Shown here piece by piece: positions 18,573 through 26,783 of a stretch of DNA of 64,000 nucleotides (within the stretch, counting starts at the first letter, position 1; every line of letters begins with the position of its first letter). This DNA is from UBA1413 sp964650525 (GTDB lineage: Bacteria > Bacteroidota > Bacteroidia > Bacteroidales > Prolixibacteraceae), in NCBI GenBank assembly GCA_964650525.1, contig CAZYUA010000004.1, positions 62,001-126,000 on the forward strand, read 5' to 3'. The notes under the pieces are model-generated. The model did no database searches. It saw only the letters and a program-made list of their open reading frames with translations, and was not told where the DNA came from. The position numbers were made by a program, and so were the translations under genes.

Positions 18573-18951
18573 ATCCTTCAGTTTAAAAGTGATTTGACAT
18601 TTTTTATTGTTAAATCGGGTTCATTCCATTTACGTTGGAAGTAATGGTCTGTTTATCATTGCTTTACATGGCTGTTTGATGTAAGGAATAACCGGTTTTG
18701 CAGGCGGAATACATCCATCTCCTGTGGCTCCGCCACCACCGGGATGCTTATTTTTCCTCTCATCACAGCCCATTTTACATGGCATTGAAAATAGTAAAAA
18801 AACAGGAGAATCAGCAGGGAACAAATTTCATTTTAAAACTGTACGTACCATGGGTATTGAAATATTTCGTAAGCGTCCATGTGTAACAGAACAACAAGGA
18901 CATCCATTGGAGATTCCGCAGATTTCCGTTATCTTTCCTCCAAAAACAGCT
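18573..18951. other. Intergenic region between divergent genes
   Basis: The 379 bases between the nitroreductase (minus) and YjbQ-family (plus) genes show no supported gene. The frame of the YjbQ gene is open upstream to 18724 but carries no conserved sequence. The region presumably holds promoters for both genes. Confidence 0.4.
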
Positions 18952-19368
18952 ATGCAATCATACCGTAAGGAGCTCTGGTTTCAGACCTCCACCCGCAGGA
19001 CTTTCGTTAACATTACCGGAAAAGTTGAACAGTGCCTTGCTGAAAGTGGCATCCGGGAAGGGTTGGTGCTGGTAAATGCCATGCATATAACAAGCAGTAT
19101 CTTCATCAACGATGACGAACCGGGACTCCATCATGATTTTGAAATGTGGCTTGAAAAACTGGCACCGGAGAAGCCATACAACCAATACCGGCACAATGGC
19201 TTTGAGGACAATGCCGATGCCCATATCAAGCGCACCCTGATGGGACGCGAAGTTGTGATGGCTGTGACCAGTGGCCGCCTGGATTTCGGGCCCTGGGAGC
19301 AGATTTTTTACGGAGAGTTTGACGGCATGAGGAAGAAAAGAGTCCTTGTCAAGATAATAGGGGAGTAA
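18952..19368 (+). CDS. YjbQ/UPF0047 family protein
   Basis: A 138-residue protein of the YjbQ (UPF0047) family. The characteristic features are an HITSSIFINDDEPGLHHDFEMWL segment in the first half, HNGFEDNADAHIKRTLMG with the conserved N-A-x-A-H-I-K core, and a C-terminal GRLDFGPWEQIFYGEFDGMRKKR. The start at 18952 was chosen because family members begin with a short strand like this one (MQSYRKELWF). The reading frame is open farther upstream but not conserved. Some family members have weak thiamine-phosphate synthase activity, but the true role is uncertain. It is cytoplasmic with no obvious operon partner. Confidence 0.9.
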   Translation: MQSYRKELWFQTSTRRTFVNITGKVEQCLAESGIREGLVLVNAMHITSSIFINDDEPGLHHDFEMWLEKLAPEKPYNQYRHNGFEDNADAHIKRTLMGREVVMAVTSGRLDFGPWEQIFYGEFDGMRKKRVLVKIIGE

Positions 19369-19789
19369 GCTGTTTTGCAGCCTTCGCCCTTGTGGATTGT
19401 TGATGGCTGTCGAATTGTCAATGGCTTATATTATGTTTTCAGCATGAAGGAGTAAACTTGTTTACATAACCTTAATGCCAGCCGGGTGATTTGGGGGCGG
19501 GGAACCTTCGGATCCGTTTCAAACCGGGCAGAAGTTCACATGTGAACCGGTCTTTCCCTGCGCTGGATGAAAGACAAGGATCCCCAACCTGCAATTAAAT
19601 GAAAAACATTGTACCGACAGCTTGTATAAAAGCGCCACTTCTGAAAAGTGGCCTTTTTTACCTGTTCTTCAGTAAAAGATTGCCATCTTTATGCGATTCC
19701 TTACATCATAGTTGCGTAAAATCAAAATCCTATTGATTTAGAATTGCTATTTTTAAATTTTTTTATTTACCAGTTAACGTACAAAAGAG
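19369..19789. other. Intergenic region with an isolated terminator
   Basis: This 421-base gap contains no supported coding sequence. A strong intrinsic terminator lies at 19634-19659, some 265 bases after the YjbQ-family stop. The sequence just before it has GC-rich blocks (GGGGGCGGGGAACC near 19493; GGATCCCC near 19578) that could pair loosely. A small RNA or long 3' untranslated region is possible. The final 130 bases are AT-rich and probably hold the promoter of the esterase gene. Confidence 0.45.
19634..19659 (+). terminator. Intrinsic terminator
   Basis: Perfect 7-bp stem GCCACTT (19634-19640) and AAGTGGC (19646-19652) with loop CTGAA, followed by C and six T. This is the best rho-independent terminator seen in the window. 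It separates the YjbQ region from the saccharolytic island. Confidence 0.8.
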
Positions 19790-21775
19790 ATGAAGCCAAA
19801 AGTTTTAATGACAGCATTGTTCCTGGTTTTTTCCGTGCCGGCTTTTTCCCAACCCATCCTCCAGCCGGTTCCCGGTGGGTTTGATGTTGTGCGCTCCGGC
19901 ATTCCGCAGGGGAAGATCGACACCCTTACCTATTTTTCTTCGACAGTTGGAACCACCCGAAAGGTGCTGGTTTATACGCCTCCGGGATTTACTACAGAAA
20001 AGAAATACCCGGTGTTTTACTTATTGCACGGCATTGGTGGTGACGAAAAGGAATGGCTGAACGGGGGTAATCCTCAGGTCATTTTCGACAACCTGTATGC
20101 AGACAACCTTTTAGAGCCGATGATCGTAGTGATGCCCAACGGTCGTGCCATGAAAGATGACCGTGCCGGTGGCAACATAATGGCTCCCGACAAGGTGCAG
20201 GCGTTTGCCACTTTTGAACAGGATTTGCTGAATGATCTGGTCCCTTTCATCGAAAAAACGTTTCCGGCATTCAATGATCGGGAACACCGCGCCATCGCAG
20301 GTCTTTCGATGGGGGGCGGACAGTCGCTGAACTTTGGGCTGGGTAATCTCGATAAATTTGCATGGGTGGGAGGTTTTTCATCGGCTCCCAATACAAAAAA
20401 GCCCGAGGACCTGGTGCCAGATCCGGCCAAAGCCAAAGAACAATTAAAACTTCTGTTTATCTCCTGCGGCGATAAAGATGGACTGATCTCCTTCAGTAAA
20501 AGGACACACGACTATCTGACCACCCATCAGGTGGCGCATGTCTACCATATTATTCCTGGGGGCGTCCATGATTTTAAAGTCTGGAAGGAAAGTTTGTACC
20601 ATTTCTCAAGAATGGTTTTTAAACCGGTGAGGATGCCGGGCGCGATGATGCGCGGGCAGCAGCCGGAACCCCTCCCCGCAGGATTTAAACCCGCCTCTAC
20701 CAATACCTTCATCTCGCAGTACCCCGCGGTAAATCAGGAGACCCGGGAGGCCATTGTCAGGGTGACCGCCCCTGAAGCCCAAAAGGTGCAACTTGACCTG
20801 GGCGGAAAAAAATACGACATGGTCAAAGATGACAAAGGGGTTTGGAGCTGCACCTCCGATCCTCAGGTGGTCGGATTCCATTATTATTCCATTCTGGTCG
20901 ACGGAGTGGCCGTGATGGACCGGGGGAGCAAAGCTTACTTCGGAAGCAACTGGGAAAATTCGGGAATTGAAATTCCGGAGGGTCCGGAAGGAGAGTATTA
21001 CCGGTTTAACAAAAACATCCCGCACGGGCAGGTCCGCTCTATCTATTACTGGTCTGAAGTCAACGGCATGGAACGTCATATCAATGTCTATGTGCCGGCA
21101 GAATATGAAAGGAACCCCAGGAAGAAATATCCGGTCCTCTACCTGGTTCATGGATGGGGAGAGAATGAAAATGGCTGGTCCGTCCAGGGACACATGGCCA
21201 ACATCATGGATGGTCTTATTGCTTCAGGCCAAGCGGTGCCCATGATCGTGGTCATGCCCAGCGGAGATATCCAGACCAATTCCGATGTCCGTCAGGCTTC
21301 CGGAGATATTACAAAGATCTATATCAACGACCTGATTCCATTTATTGATAAAACCTTCCGCACCATCGACAACAGGCAGAAAAGAGCAATGGCCGGTCTC
21401 TCAAGAGGCGGTATGCAAACAACCATGACTGTTTTTGCGAATTTGGACAAATTTGCATGGATGGGAACATTCTCTGGATTTTTCATGGGAATGAGAATGG
21501 GAGGAAACAATTCAAATACTCCGCCGGATATGAAAAGTATGGTTGAAACGGCATTTAACGGGGTTTTCAAGGATGCCGAAGCTTTTAATCAACAGATGAA
21601 CCTGTTATTTATCAGTACGGGTACAGAAGAGCGCACACCCAAGGCCGCGGTTGATGCCCTGAAGGAACATGGCATTAAGAATATTGTATACCATGAATCT
21701 CAGGGCACTGCCCATGAATGGCTGACCTGGAGGAGGGCGCTGAATGAATTTGCTCCGCTTTTATTCAAAAATTAA
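19790..21775 (+). CDS. Secreted tandem CE1-type esterase with central CBM48-like module
   Basis: A 661-residue protein with a signal peptide ending near PAFSQ. It contains two complete esterase-D/CE1 alpha/beta-hydrolase domains. Domain 1 (about 45-280) has nucleophile S173 in GLSMGG and a C-terminal H260. Domain 2 (about 415-660) has nucleophile S538 in GLSRGG and H642. Between them, at about 305-400, is an E-set/CBM48-like module (EAIVRVTAPEAQKVQL...HYYSILVDG) of the type found ahead of feruloyl and acetyl-xylan esterases. Domain 1 keeps an S-C-G-D-K-D acid loop; domain 2 has S-T-G-T-E-E. Expected reaction: release of ferulic or acetic acid from hemicellulose outside the inner membrane. It is the first gene of the island and is followed by a decayed esterase copy. 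Confidence 0.9.
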   Translation: MKPKVLMTALFLVFSVPAFSQPILQPVPGGFDVVRSGIPQGKIDTLTYFSSTVGTTRKVLVYTPPGFTTEKKYPVFYLLHGIGGDEKEWLNGGNPQVIFDNLYADNLLEPMIVVMPNGRAMKDDRAGGNIMAPDKVQAFATFEQDLLNDLVPFIEKTFPAFNDREHRAIAGLSMGGGQSLNFGLGNLDKFAWVGGFSSAPNTKKPEDLVPDPAKAKEQLKLLFISCGDKDGLISFSKRTHDYLTTHQVAHVYHIIPGGVHDFKVWKESLYHFSRMVFKPVRMPGAMMRGQQPEPLPAGFKPASTNTFISQYPAVNQETREAIVRVTAPEAQKVQLDLGGKKYDMVKDDKGVWSCTSDPQVVGFHYYSILVDGVAVMDRGSKAYFGSNWENSGIEIPEGPEGEYYRFNKNIPHGQVRSIYYWSEVNGMERHINVYVPAEYERNPRKKYPVLYLVHGWGENENGWSVQGHMANIMDGLIASGQAVPMIVVMPSGDIQTNSDVRQASGDITKIYINDLIPFIDKTFRTIDNRQKRAMAGLSRGGMQTTMTVFANLDKFAWMGTFSGFFMGMRMGGNNSNTPPDMKSMVETAFNGVFKDAEAFNQQMNLLFISTGTEERTPKAAVDALKEHGIKNIVYHESQGTAHEWLTWRRALNEFAPLLFKN

Positions 21776-21830
21776 AAATTTCAAACATTGGTTTTATTAA
21801 GTCGCGGAGACCCGGGATTCGAGGGGGCCT

Positions 21831-22175
21831 GTTTATTTCGATGCCAACCTGCTGCATCGCGCTATGGCAGGGCTTTCAACGGGGGGCTTGGAAACCTAAA
21901 TGATTACATTGAACAAGCCGGGAGTATTTCCCCATTATGCATTATTAAGCGGTGAAATGTACGCTCCTGCTGATATCAAAGACCTGTCGAAAGTGGAACT
22001 CATCTTTCTGAGCTGCGGAAGCAAAGAAAGACCCGACGGGGTGAAGAATGCTGCCATCGTGCTAAAAGAAGCCGGAATCAATGCCTTTTCTTATGTTTCT
22101 GAAGGAACAGCTCACGAATTTCAGACATGGCATCGCAGTTTGCATGAACGGGCTCTGCCTCTGTTTAAAGATTAG
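21831..22175 (+). pseudogene. Remnant of a CE1-type esterase
   Basis: From 21831 the frame reads VYFDANLLHRAMAGLSTGGLET, then TAA (21897-21899), then in the same frame MITLNKPGVFPHYALLSGEM through to a normal CE1 C-terminus (GTAHEFQTWHRSLHERALPLF). This is the nucleophile elbow and C-terminal half of an esterase related to its neighbours, with an internal stop just after the G-x-S-x-G motif and no N-terminal half. The 91-codon downstream piece lacks the nucleophile and cannot be an active esterase. It lies 23 bases before the next esterase gene, which suggests that a tandem esterase array has lost one member. Confidence 0.8.
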
Positions 22176-22198
22176 TTAGCAGGTTAATCAGAGAAATC

Positions 22199-23389
22199 AT
22201 GAATAAAAAGTATGCTATTATAGTTGCCGGTTTGATGTGGATTTCGGGATATAGCTTTGGCCAGCAGGCCAATGTGAATCTCGATTACCATCCACAAAAG
22301 AATACCGAAGGCCTGATTCCGTTCAGCGCTGCGGTAAATTCGCCTGAGGTGCACGACGACCATACCGTTACTTTCCGTTTGAAAGCGCCCAATGCGCAAA
22401 AGGTTATTTTGCCCACCGGGGCCATCTATACGGCCAATAACCTGGGAAGAGAGCCTCTTCCGTTCACAAAAGGCGAGGATGGCATCTGGACGCTGACCAT
22501 CGGGCCGCTCAAACCCGATATGTATGCGTATCATTTCAATGTCGATGGCGTTCAGATTCCCGACCCGGGGAATACATACGCTGCTTTTACGGCTATGCCA
22601 CCGTACAGTGAGTTGATTGTTCATGGCGACGGGCCTGCCTGGTACGATGCCCGGAATGTTCCGCACGGAACCGTGACGCGTCATGTGTATCATTCGGAGG
22701 TAACAAACGGTGAGCGCGAACTTTATGTTTACACTCCTCCGGGTTATAATCCTAAGAAAAAATATCCTGTCCTGTATTTGCTGGGCGGAAGCGGTGAACT
22801 TCCCTCCAACTGGGTGTTCGACGGAAGGGTGAATTTCATTATGGACAACCTGTTGGCCGAGGGAAAAGCTGCCCCTATGATCATTGCCATCCCCAACAAC
22901 CAGGTGATTCACCGGAATCATCCCCGACATACCGAACTGACTTTCGATATTTTTGAAAAGGAGCTCCGGAATCATGTCATTCCGCTGGTGGATAAGGCAT
23001 ACAGCACAATCAGGTCACCCAAAGGCAGGGCCATTTCGGGTTTGTCGATGGGCGGCCGTCACAGTATGTTTGTCGGGTTTCGTTCGCTCGACCTGTTTGC
23101 CAATTTTGGGATTCTCAGCGCCGGAGATAACAACGCCGAAACCTCGCTGGCACAGTTTTTAAACGACCCGGAAGTGAATGAAAAAGTAGATTACCTTTTT
23201 GTGGGTCAGGGTACTGAGGAAGCAAAGGGATTTATGGGACAGAGGTGTCTGGTTCTCCACGAAGCGCTGGTAAAACATAACATCAAACATGAATATTATG
23301 TAGGCGGTCATGGCGGCCACGACTGGGCTACCTGGAGGCACCTGTTGTATTACCGGTTTTTACCCAATCTTTGGAAAGAAAATACATGA
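22199..23389 (+). CDS. Secreted CE1-type esterase with N-terminal CBM48-like module
   Basis: A 396-residue protein with a signal peptide ending near YSFGQ. Residues about 45-145 form an E-set/CBM48-like module (HTVTFRLKAPNAQKVIL...MYAYHFNVDGV). The esterase domain follows at about 155-395, with ELYVYTPPGYNPKKKYPVLYL, the nucleophile S283 in GLSMGGRHS, a G-Q-G-T-E-E acid loop and a C-terminal GHGGHDWATWR holding the catalytic His. The architecture matches the second half of the tandem esterase upstream. The expected job is removal of feruloyl, acetyl or related acyl groups from a plant polysaccharide. It begins a close run of genes (68 bases to the next). Confidence 0.9.
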   Translation: MNKKYAIIVAGLMWISGYSFGQQANVNLDYHPQKNTEGLIPFSAAVNSPEVHDDHTVTFRLKAPNAQKVILPTGAIYTANNLGREPLPFTKGEDGIWTLTIGPLKPDMYAYHFNVDGVQIPDPGNTYAAFTAMPPYSELIVHGDGPAWYDARNVPHGTVTRHVYHSEVTNGERELYVYTPPGYNPKKKYPVLYLLGGSGELPSNWVFDGRVNFIMDNLLAEGKAAPMIIAIPNNQVIHRNHPRHTELTFDIFEKELRNHVIPLVDKAYSTIRSPKGRAISGLSMGGRHSMFVGFRSLDLFANFGILSAGDNNAETSLAQFLNDPEVNEKVDYLFVGQGTEEAKGFMGQRCLVLHEALVKHNIKHEYYVGGHGGHDWATWRHLLYYRFLPNLWKENT

Positions 23390-23457
23390 GCCCGGCCAGG
23401 TGGAGACGTTCACCGGAAGGGAAAGAATGGACAAAATAATAGTTATAAGACGATAAA

Positions 23458-24306
23458 ATGAACATAACATTAAAACTGGGTTTAATCCTCATTACAGGAT
23501 TATTGCTGAATGGGAAATCTTTTTCCCAGGACCCCAATTTCCAGATTTATCTCTGTATCGGACAATCGAACATGGAAGGTGCTGCACGGGCGGAACAGCA
23601 GGATTCGACCGTCAATCCCCGTTTTCAGGTGATGGCGGCAGTGGATTGCGAAAACCTTGGCCGCACCAAGGGCTCCTGGTACCCCGCTCTGCCGCCGTTG
23701 TGCCGTTGCAGAACCAATTTTGGTCCGGCTGATTATTTCGGAAGAACAATGGTAGAAAACCTCCCCGAAAATGGCAGGGTGGGGGTGATTGTGGTCGCCA
23801 TCGGCGGCTGCAAAATCGAGCTCTTCGACAAGGATACTTACCAGTCCTATATTGAAACCGCACCCGGTTGGTTAAAGGGAATGGTTAGGGAATACGACGG
23901 AAATCCTTATGGAAGGCTGGTGGAAATGGCAAAACTGGCGCAGAAAGATGGGGTTATCAGAGGTATTCTTCTTCATCAGGGGGAGTCGAATACCAACGAT
24001 AGCCTTTGGCCCCAAAAAGTAAAAGGCGTTTACGATAACCTGGTAAAAGATCTGAACCTCGATGCCCAAAAAGTACCCCTCCTTGCCGGTGAGGTCGTAC
24101 ATGAAGACCAGGGGGGCGTGTGTGCCGGTATGAATAAAATTATTGCTACCCTCCCGCTCATTTTGCCCAATTCCTACGTGATTTCTTCAGCGGGGTGCAC
24201 CGACGGTCGCGACAATCTCCATTTTAATGCAGCCGGATACCGTGAGTTGGGGAAACGGTATGCTGATAAAATGCTTTCAGTTTCAGGACAAATAAATAGT
24301 AAATGA
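23458..24306 (+). CDS. SGNH carbohydrate acetylesterase (CE6/SASA type)
   Basis: A 282-residue exported protein with a signal peptide ending near SFSQ. Block I of the SGNH/SASA fold is YLCIGQSNMEG, with nucleophile S37. The oxyanion glycine block is VIVVAIGGCKIE, the Gln/Glu block is GILLHQGESNTND, and the catalytic Asp/His lie in RDNLHFNAAGYRELG near the C-terminus. This is the arrangement of CE6 acetyl-xylan esterases and sialate-O-acetylesterase relatives. It probably removes acetyl groups from xylan or a similar glycan in the periplasm or outside. Its stop overlaps the GH27 start (ATGA, 24303-24306), so the two are translationally coupled. Confidence 0.88.
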   Translation: MNITLKLGLILITGLLLNGKSFSQDPNFQIYLCIGQSNMEGAARAEQQDSTVNPRFQVMAAVDCENLGRTKGSWYPALPPLCRCRTNFGPADYFGRTMVENLPENGRVGVIVVAIGGCKIELFDKDTYQSYIETAPGWLKGMVREYDGNPYGRLVEMAKLAQKDGVIRGILLHQGESNTNDSLWPQKVKGVYDNLVKDLNLDAQKVPLLAGEVVHEDQGGVCAGMNKIIATLPLILPNSYVISSAGCTDGRDNLHFNAAGYRELGKRYADKMLSVSGQINSK

Positions 24307-25670
24307 GCCTGAGAAAAAATATCATTTTTGCCGGATTGCTCCTGGCATTCTTTAAGATGGAAGCACAATCGGGCAGTGAAGTACCATTTCATACCTATGC
24401 GACCACACCCCCGCTTGGTTGGAACAGTTGGGACATCTTCGGTACAACCGTTACGGAACAACAAATTAAGGAACAGGCCGATGCAATGGCGGTTCATCTT
24501 CTGCCAAGCGGATATAAATACCTCACGGTTGATATACAGTGGTACGAACCCGAATCGAAGAGACACGCGTATAATCCTGATGCTGTTCTCACGATGGACG
24601 GGTATGGCCGTTTGACGCCGGGATTGAAAAAGTTCCCGTCGGCAGCCAATGGGAAAGGATTCAAGCCACTGGCAGATTACGTTCATTCAAAAGGATTGAA
24701 GTTCGGGATTCATATCATGCGTGGGATCCCGCGACAAGCGGTGGAGAAGAATTCCCCCGTATTTGGCACAAATGTAACCGCACAGGATATTGCGCTAAAA
24801 AGTTCAACCTGCCCCTGGAACCCCGACATGTATGGCGTAGATGCCACCAGGCCCGAAGGACAGGCTTATTACCATTCAATCATTCAAATGTATGCCGACT
24901 GGGGTGTCGATTACATCAAGGTTGACGACATTTCCCGTCCCTACGATGATGTACAGAAGGCCGAGATTGAGGCGATCCGCAAGGCGATCGACAAGACCGG
25001 CCGCCCGGTAGTGTTAAGCCTGTCGCCCGGTGCTACACCTGTTAATGCCGGAGAACATGTGATGAATCATGCCAATATGTGGCGCATCACCGATGATTTC
25101 TGGGATAGCTGGGGTTTGCTTTATGCCATGTTCGAAAGGCTCGATGTCTGGACACCCTTCCGCGGTACCGGTCACTTCCCCGATGCCGACATGCTGCCCA
25201 TCGGGATCATTGACTTCAACCGACCTTCAAAATTCACCAAAGACGAGCAATACACGCTCATGAGCCTTTGGGCTATTGGCCGTTCACCCCTTATTTTTGG
25301 GGGTGACATGACCAAACTGGACGATTTCACCAAACAGATGCTTACGAATCCCGATATGCTGAAAGTAAACCAGGAAAGCACAAACAATCGTCAGGTGTAT
25401 TGCGAAGAGAACCTGATTGTATGGGCTGCCGATGTGCCAGATTGTGAAGACAAATACGTTGCTCTGTTTAACGCCCGAAGTAAGGGCGACAACTTGGAAT
25501 TTTCTGATACAAGGGTTGTAATGGTTGATTTTAAAACCATTGGGATTAAGGGAAAAGCCAAAGTCGTTGACCTTTGGAACCATGTGGAACTGGGGGTGTT
25601 CAAAAAGAAGTTCAGTCGTGAACTAAAGCAGCATGGAGCCGGACTCTACCGGATAAGCCCTTTGAAGTAA
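24303..25670 (+). CDS. GH27 alpha-galactosidase / beta-L-arabinopyranosidase
   Basis: A 455-residue exported enzyme. The GH27 hallmark TPPLGWNSWD lies at about 35-44 and YLTVDIQW at 73-80. The nucleophile is the Asp in YIKVDD (D208), and the acid/base is Asp264 or 265 in RITDDFWDSW. LWAIGRSPLIFGGDM follows in the barrel, then a C-terminal beta domain. GH27 retaining enzymes cleave terminal alpha-D-galactose or beta-L-arabinopyranose; the two cannot be told apart here. An N-terminal hydrophobic segment ending near KMEAQ is the likely signal peptide. Being coupled to the CE6-like esterase, it probably trims side chains from the same acetylated hemicellulose. Confidence 0.9.
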   Translation: MSLRKNIIFAGLLLAFFKMEAQSGSEVPFHTYATTPPLGWNSWDIFGTTVTEQQIKEQADAMAVHLLPSGYKYLTVDIQWYEPESKRHAYNPDAVLTMDGYGRLTPGLKKFPSAANGKGFKPLADYVHSKGLKFGIHIMRGIPRQAVEKNSPVFGTNVTAQDIALKSSTCPWNPDMYGVDATRPEGQAYYHSIIQMYADWGVDYIKVDDISRPYDDVQKAEIEAIRKAIDKTGRPVVLSLSPGATPVNAGEHVMNHANMWRITDDFWDSWGLLYAMFERLDVWTPFRGTGHFPDADMLPIGIIDFNRPSKFTKDEQYTLMSLWAIGRSPLIFGGDMTKLDDFTKQMLTNPDMLKVNQESTNNRQVYCEENLIVWAADVPDCEDKYVALFNARSKGDNLEFSDTRVVMVDFKTIGIKGKAKVVDLWNHVELGVFKKKFSRELKQHGAGLYRISPLK

Positions 25671-25735
25671 GAAGTGATAACCTGCCGTAATGTTGAAATA
25701 TGTTTATGTTTTTATAGGTTCCAAAAAATTGAAAA

Positions 25736-26659
25736 ATGAATACCAGAAGTGCTAAATTATTGATTATTATTTTGTTATTACCATTGGCGTGTTTTACCCA
25801 AAACCCCATATCTTCCCCGGATGCTGAGTTTTCAGGAATTTATGAGCCAAGAGTTGTTGAAGATGGCGGCACAGGTGCTTTCAGTGCCATTATGTACACC
25901 GATAGCTCTTTGTCCACGCATACCATATTCAGACCAAAAGATTTGAGCATTTTCGGAGATAATAACAAGTTGCAAGTGATAGCCTGGGGCAACGGGGCAT
26001 GTGCCAATTCGCCCTGGGAACATATTAACTTCTTGTCGGAAGTGGCATCGCACGGTTTTTTGACAATTGCAATAGGGCCAATGCCAAAGGAAGGTCAGCG
26101 TGGCAGAGGAAGGTCTTTTTCTTCGCAGTTGATGGATGCAATTGACTGGGCAATTGCCCAAAACAGCGATGAAGCAAGCGTGTTGCACAATAAAATTGAC
26201 GTTTCCAAAATAGCTGTCAGCGGAATGTCGTGTGGTGGATTACAAACGCTTGAAGTCGCACCTGACCCCAGGATTACAACAGCCATTGTTTGCAACAGTG
26301 GTATATTAGGAAATGCGGGTAGCGGAATGCCCGGAATGCCCGGATTGACAAAAGAACATCTGGCTAAACTGCATACCCCAATGCTTTATTTGCTTGGAGG
26401 AGAGTCGGATATTGCCTACAAAAACGGGATGGACGACTTTAGCCGAATTAACCATGTTCCGGTCTTCGTGGCTAATATGGACGTTGGACATGGTGGCACA
26501 TACAGCCAGCCTCATGGCGGCGAGTTTGCCAAAGTGGCAACTGCTTGGTTCAAATGGCAATTAAAGGGAGATAATGATGCCGGAAAATGGTTTTCCGGAA
26601 ATCCATGCCTGCTTTCCAAATCAGCAGTTTGGAAAGTTGACAAGAAAAATTTGCCATAG
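25736..26659 (+). CDS. Exported alpha/beta hydrolase (dienelactone-hydrolase-like)
   Basis: A 307-residue protein with a signal peptide ending near CFTQ. The alpha/beta-hydrolase core is recognisable: TIFRPKDL strand, AWGNGACANSPWEH (the oxyanion region), nucleophile S165 in GMSCGG, LYLLGGESDIAY (acid loop) and VGHGGTYSQPHGGEFA (His). It resembles poorly characterised exported hydrolases near plant-wall GH genes and could be an esterase or depolymerase accessory. The substrate is not determinable. The DNA of this gene and the next looks AT-richer than the flanking genes, which may mark separate acquisition; this is an impression, not a calculation. Confidence 0.8.
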   Translation: MNTRSAKLLIIILLLPLACFTQNPISSPDAEFSGIYEPRVVEDGGTGAFSAIMYTDSSLSTHTIFRPKDLSIFGDNNKLQVIAWGNGACANSPWEHINFLSEVASHGFLTIAIGPMPKEGQRGRGRSFSSQLMDAIDWAIAQNSDEASVLHNKIDVSKIAVSGMSCGGLQTLEVAPDPRITTAIVCNSGILGNAGSGMPGMPGLTKEHLAKLHTPMLYLLGGESDIAYKNGMDDFSRINHVPVFVANMDVGHGGTYSQPHGGEFAKVATAWFKWQLKGDNDAGKWFSGNPCLLSKSAVWKVDKKNLP

Positions 26660-26783
26660 ATTTTCAATAAACAGAAACAAGGAATTACCCAAGTGAGAGT
26701 GATGCTTAGGTTTTCTGAAGATTCATTTGTGTGTGATTCATGAACTTTGTAAAATGAACATAATAATTTAAACAGATAAAAAA

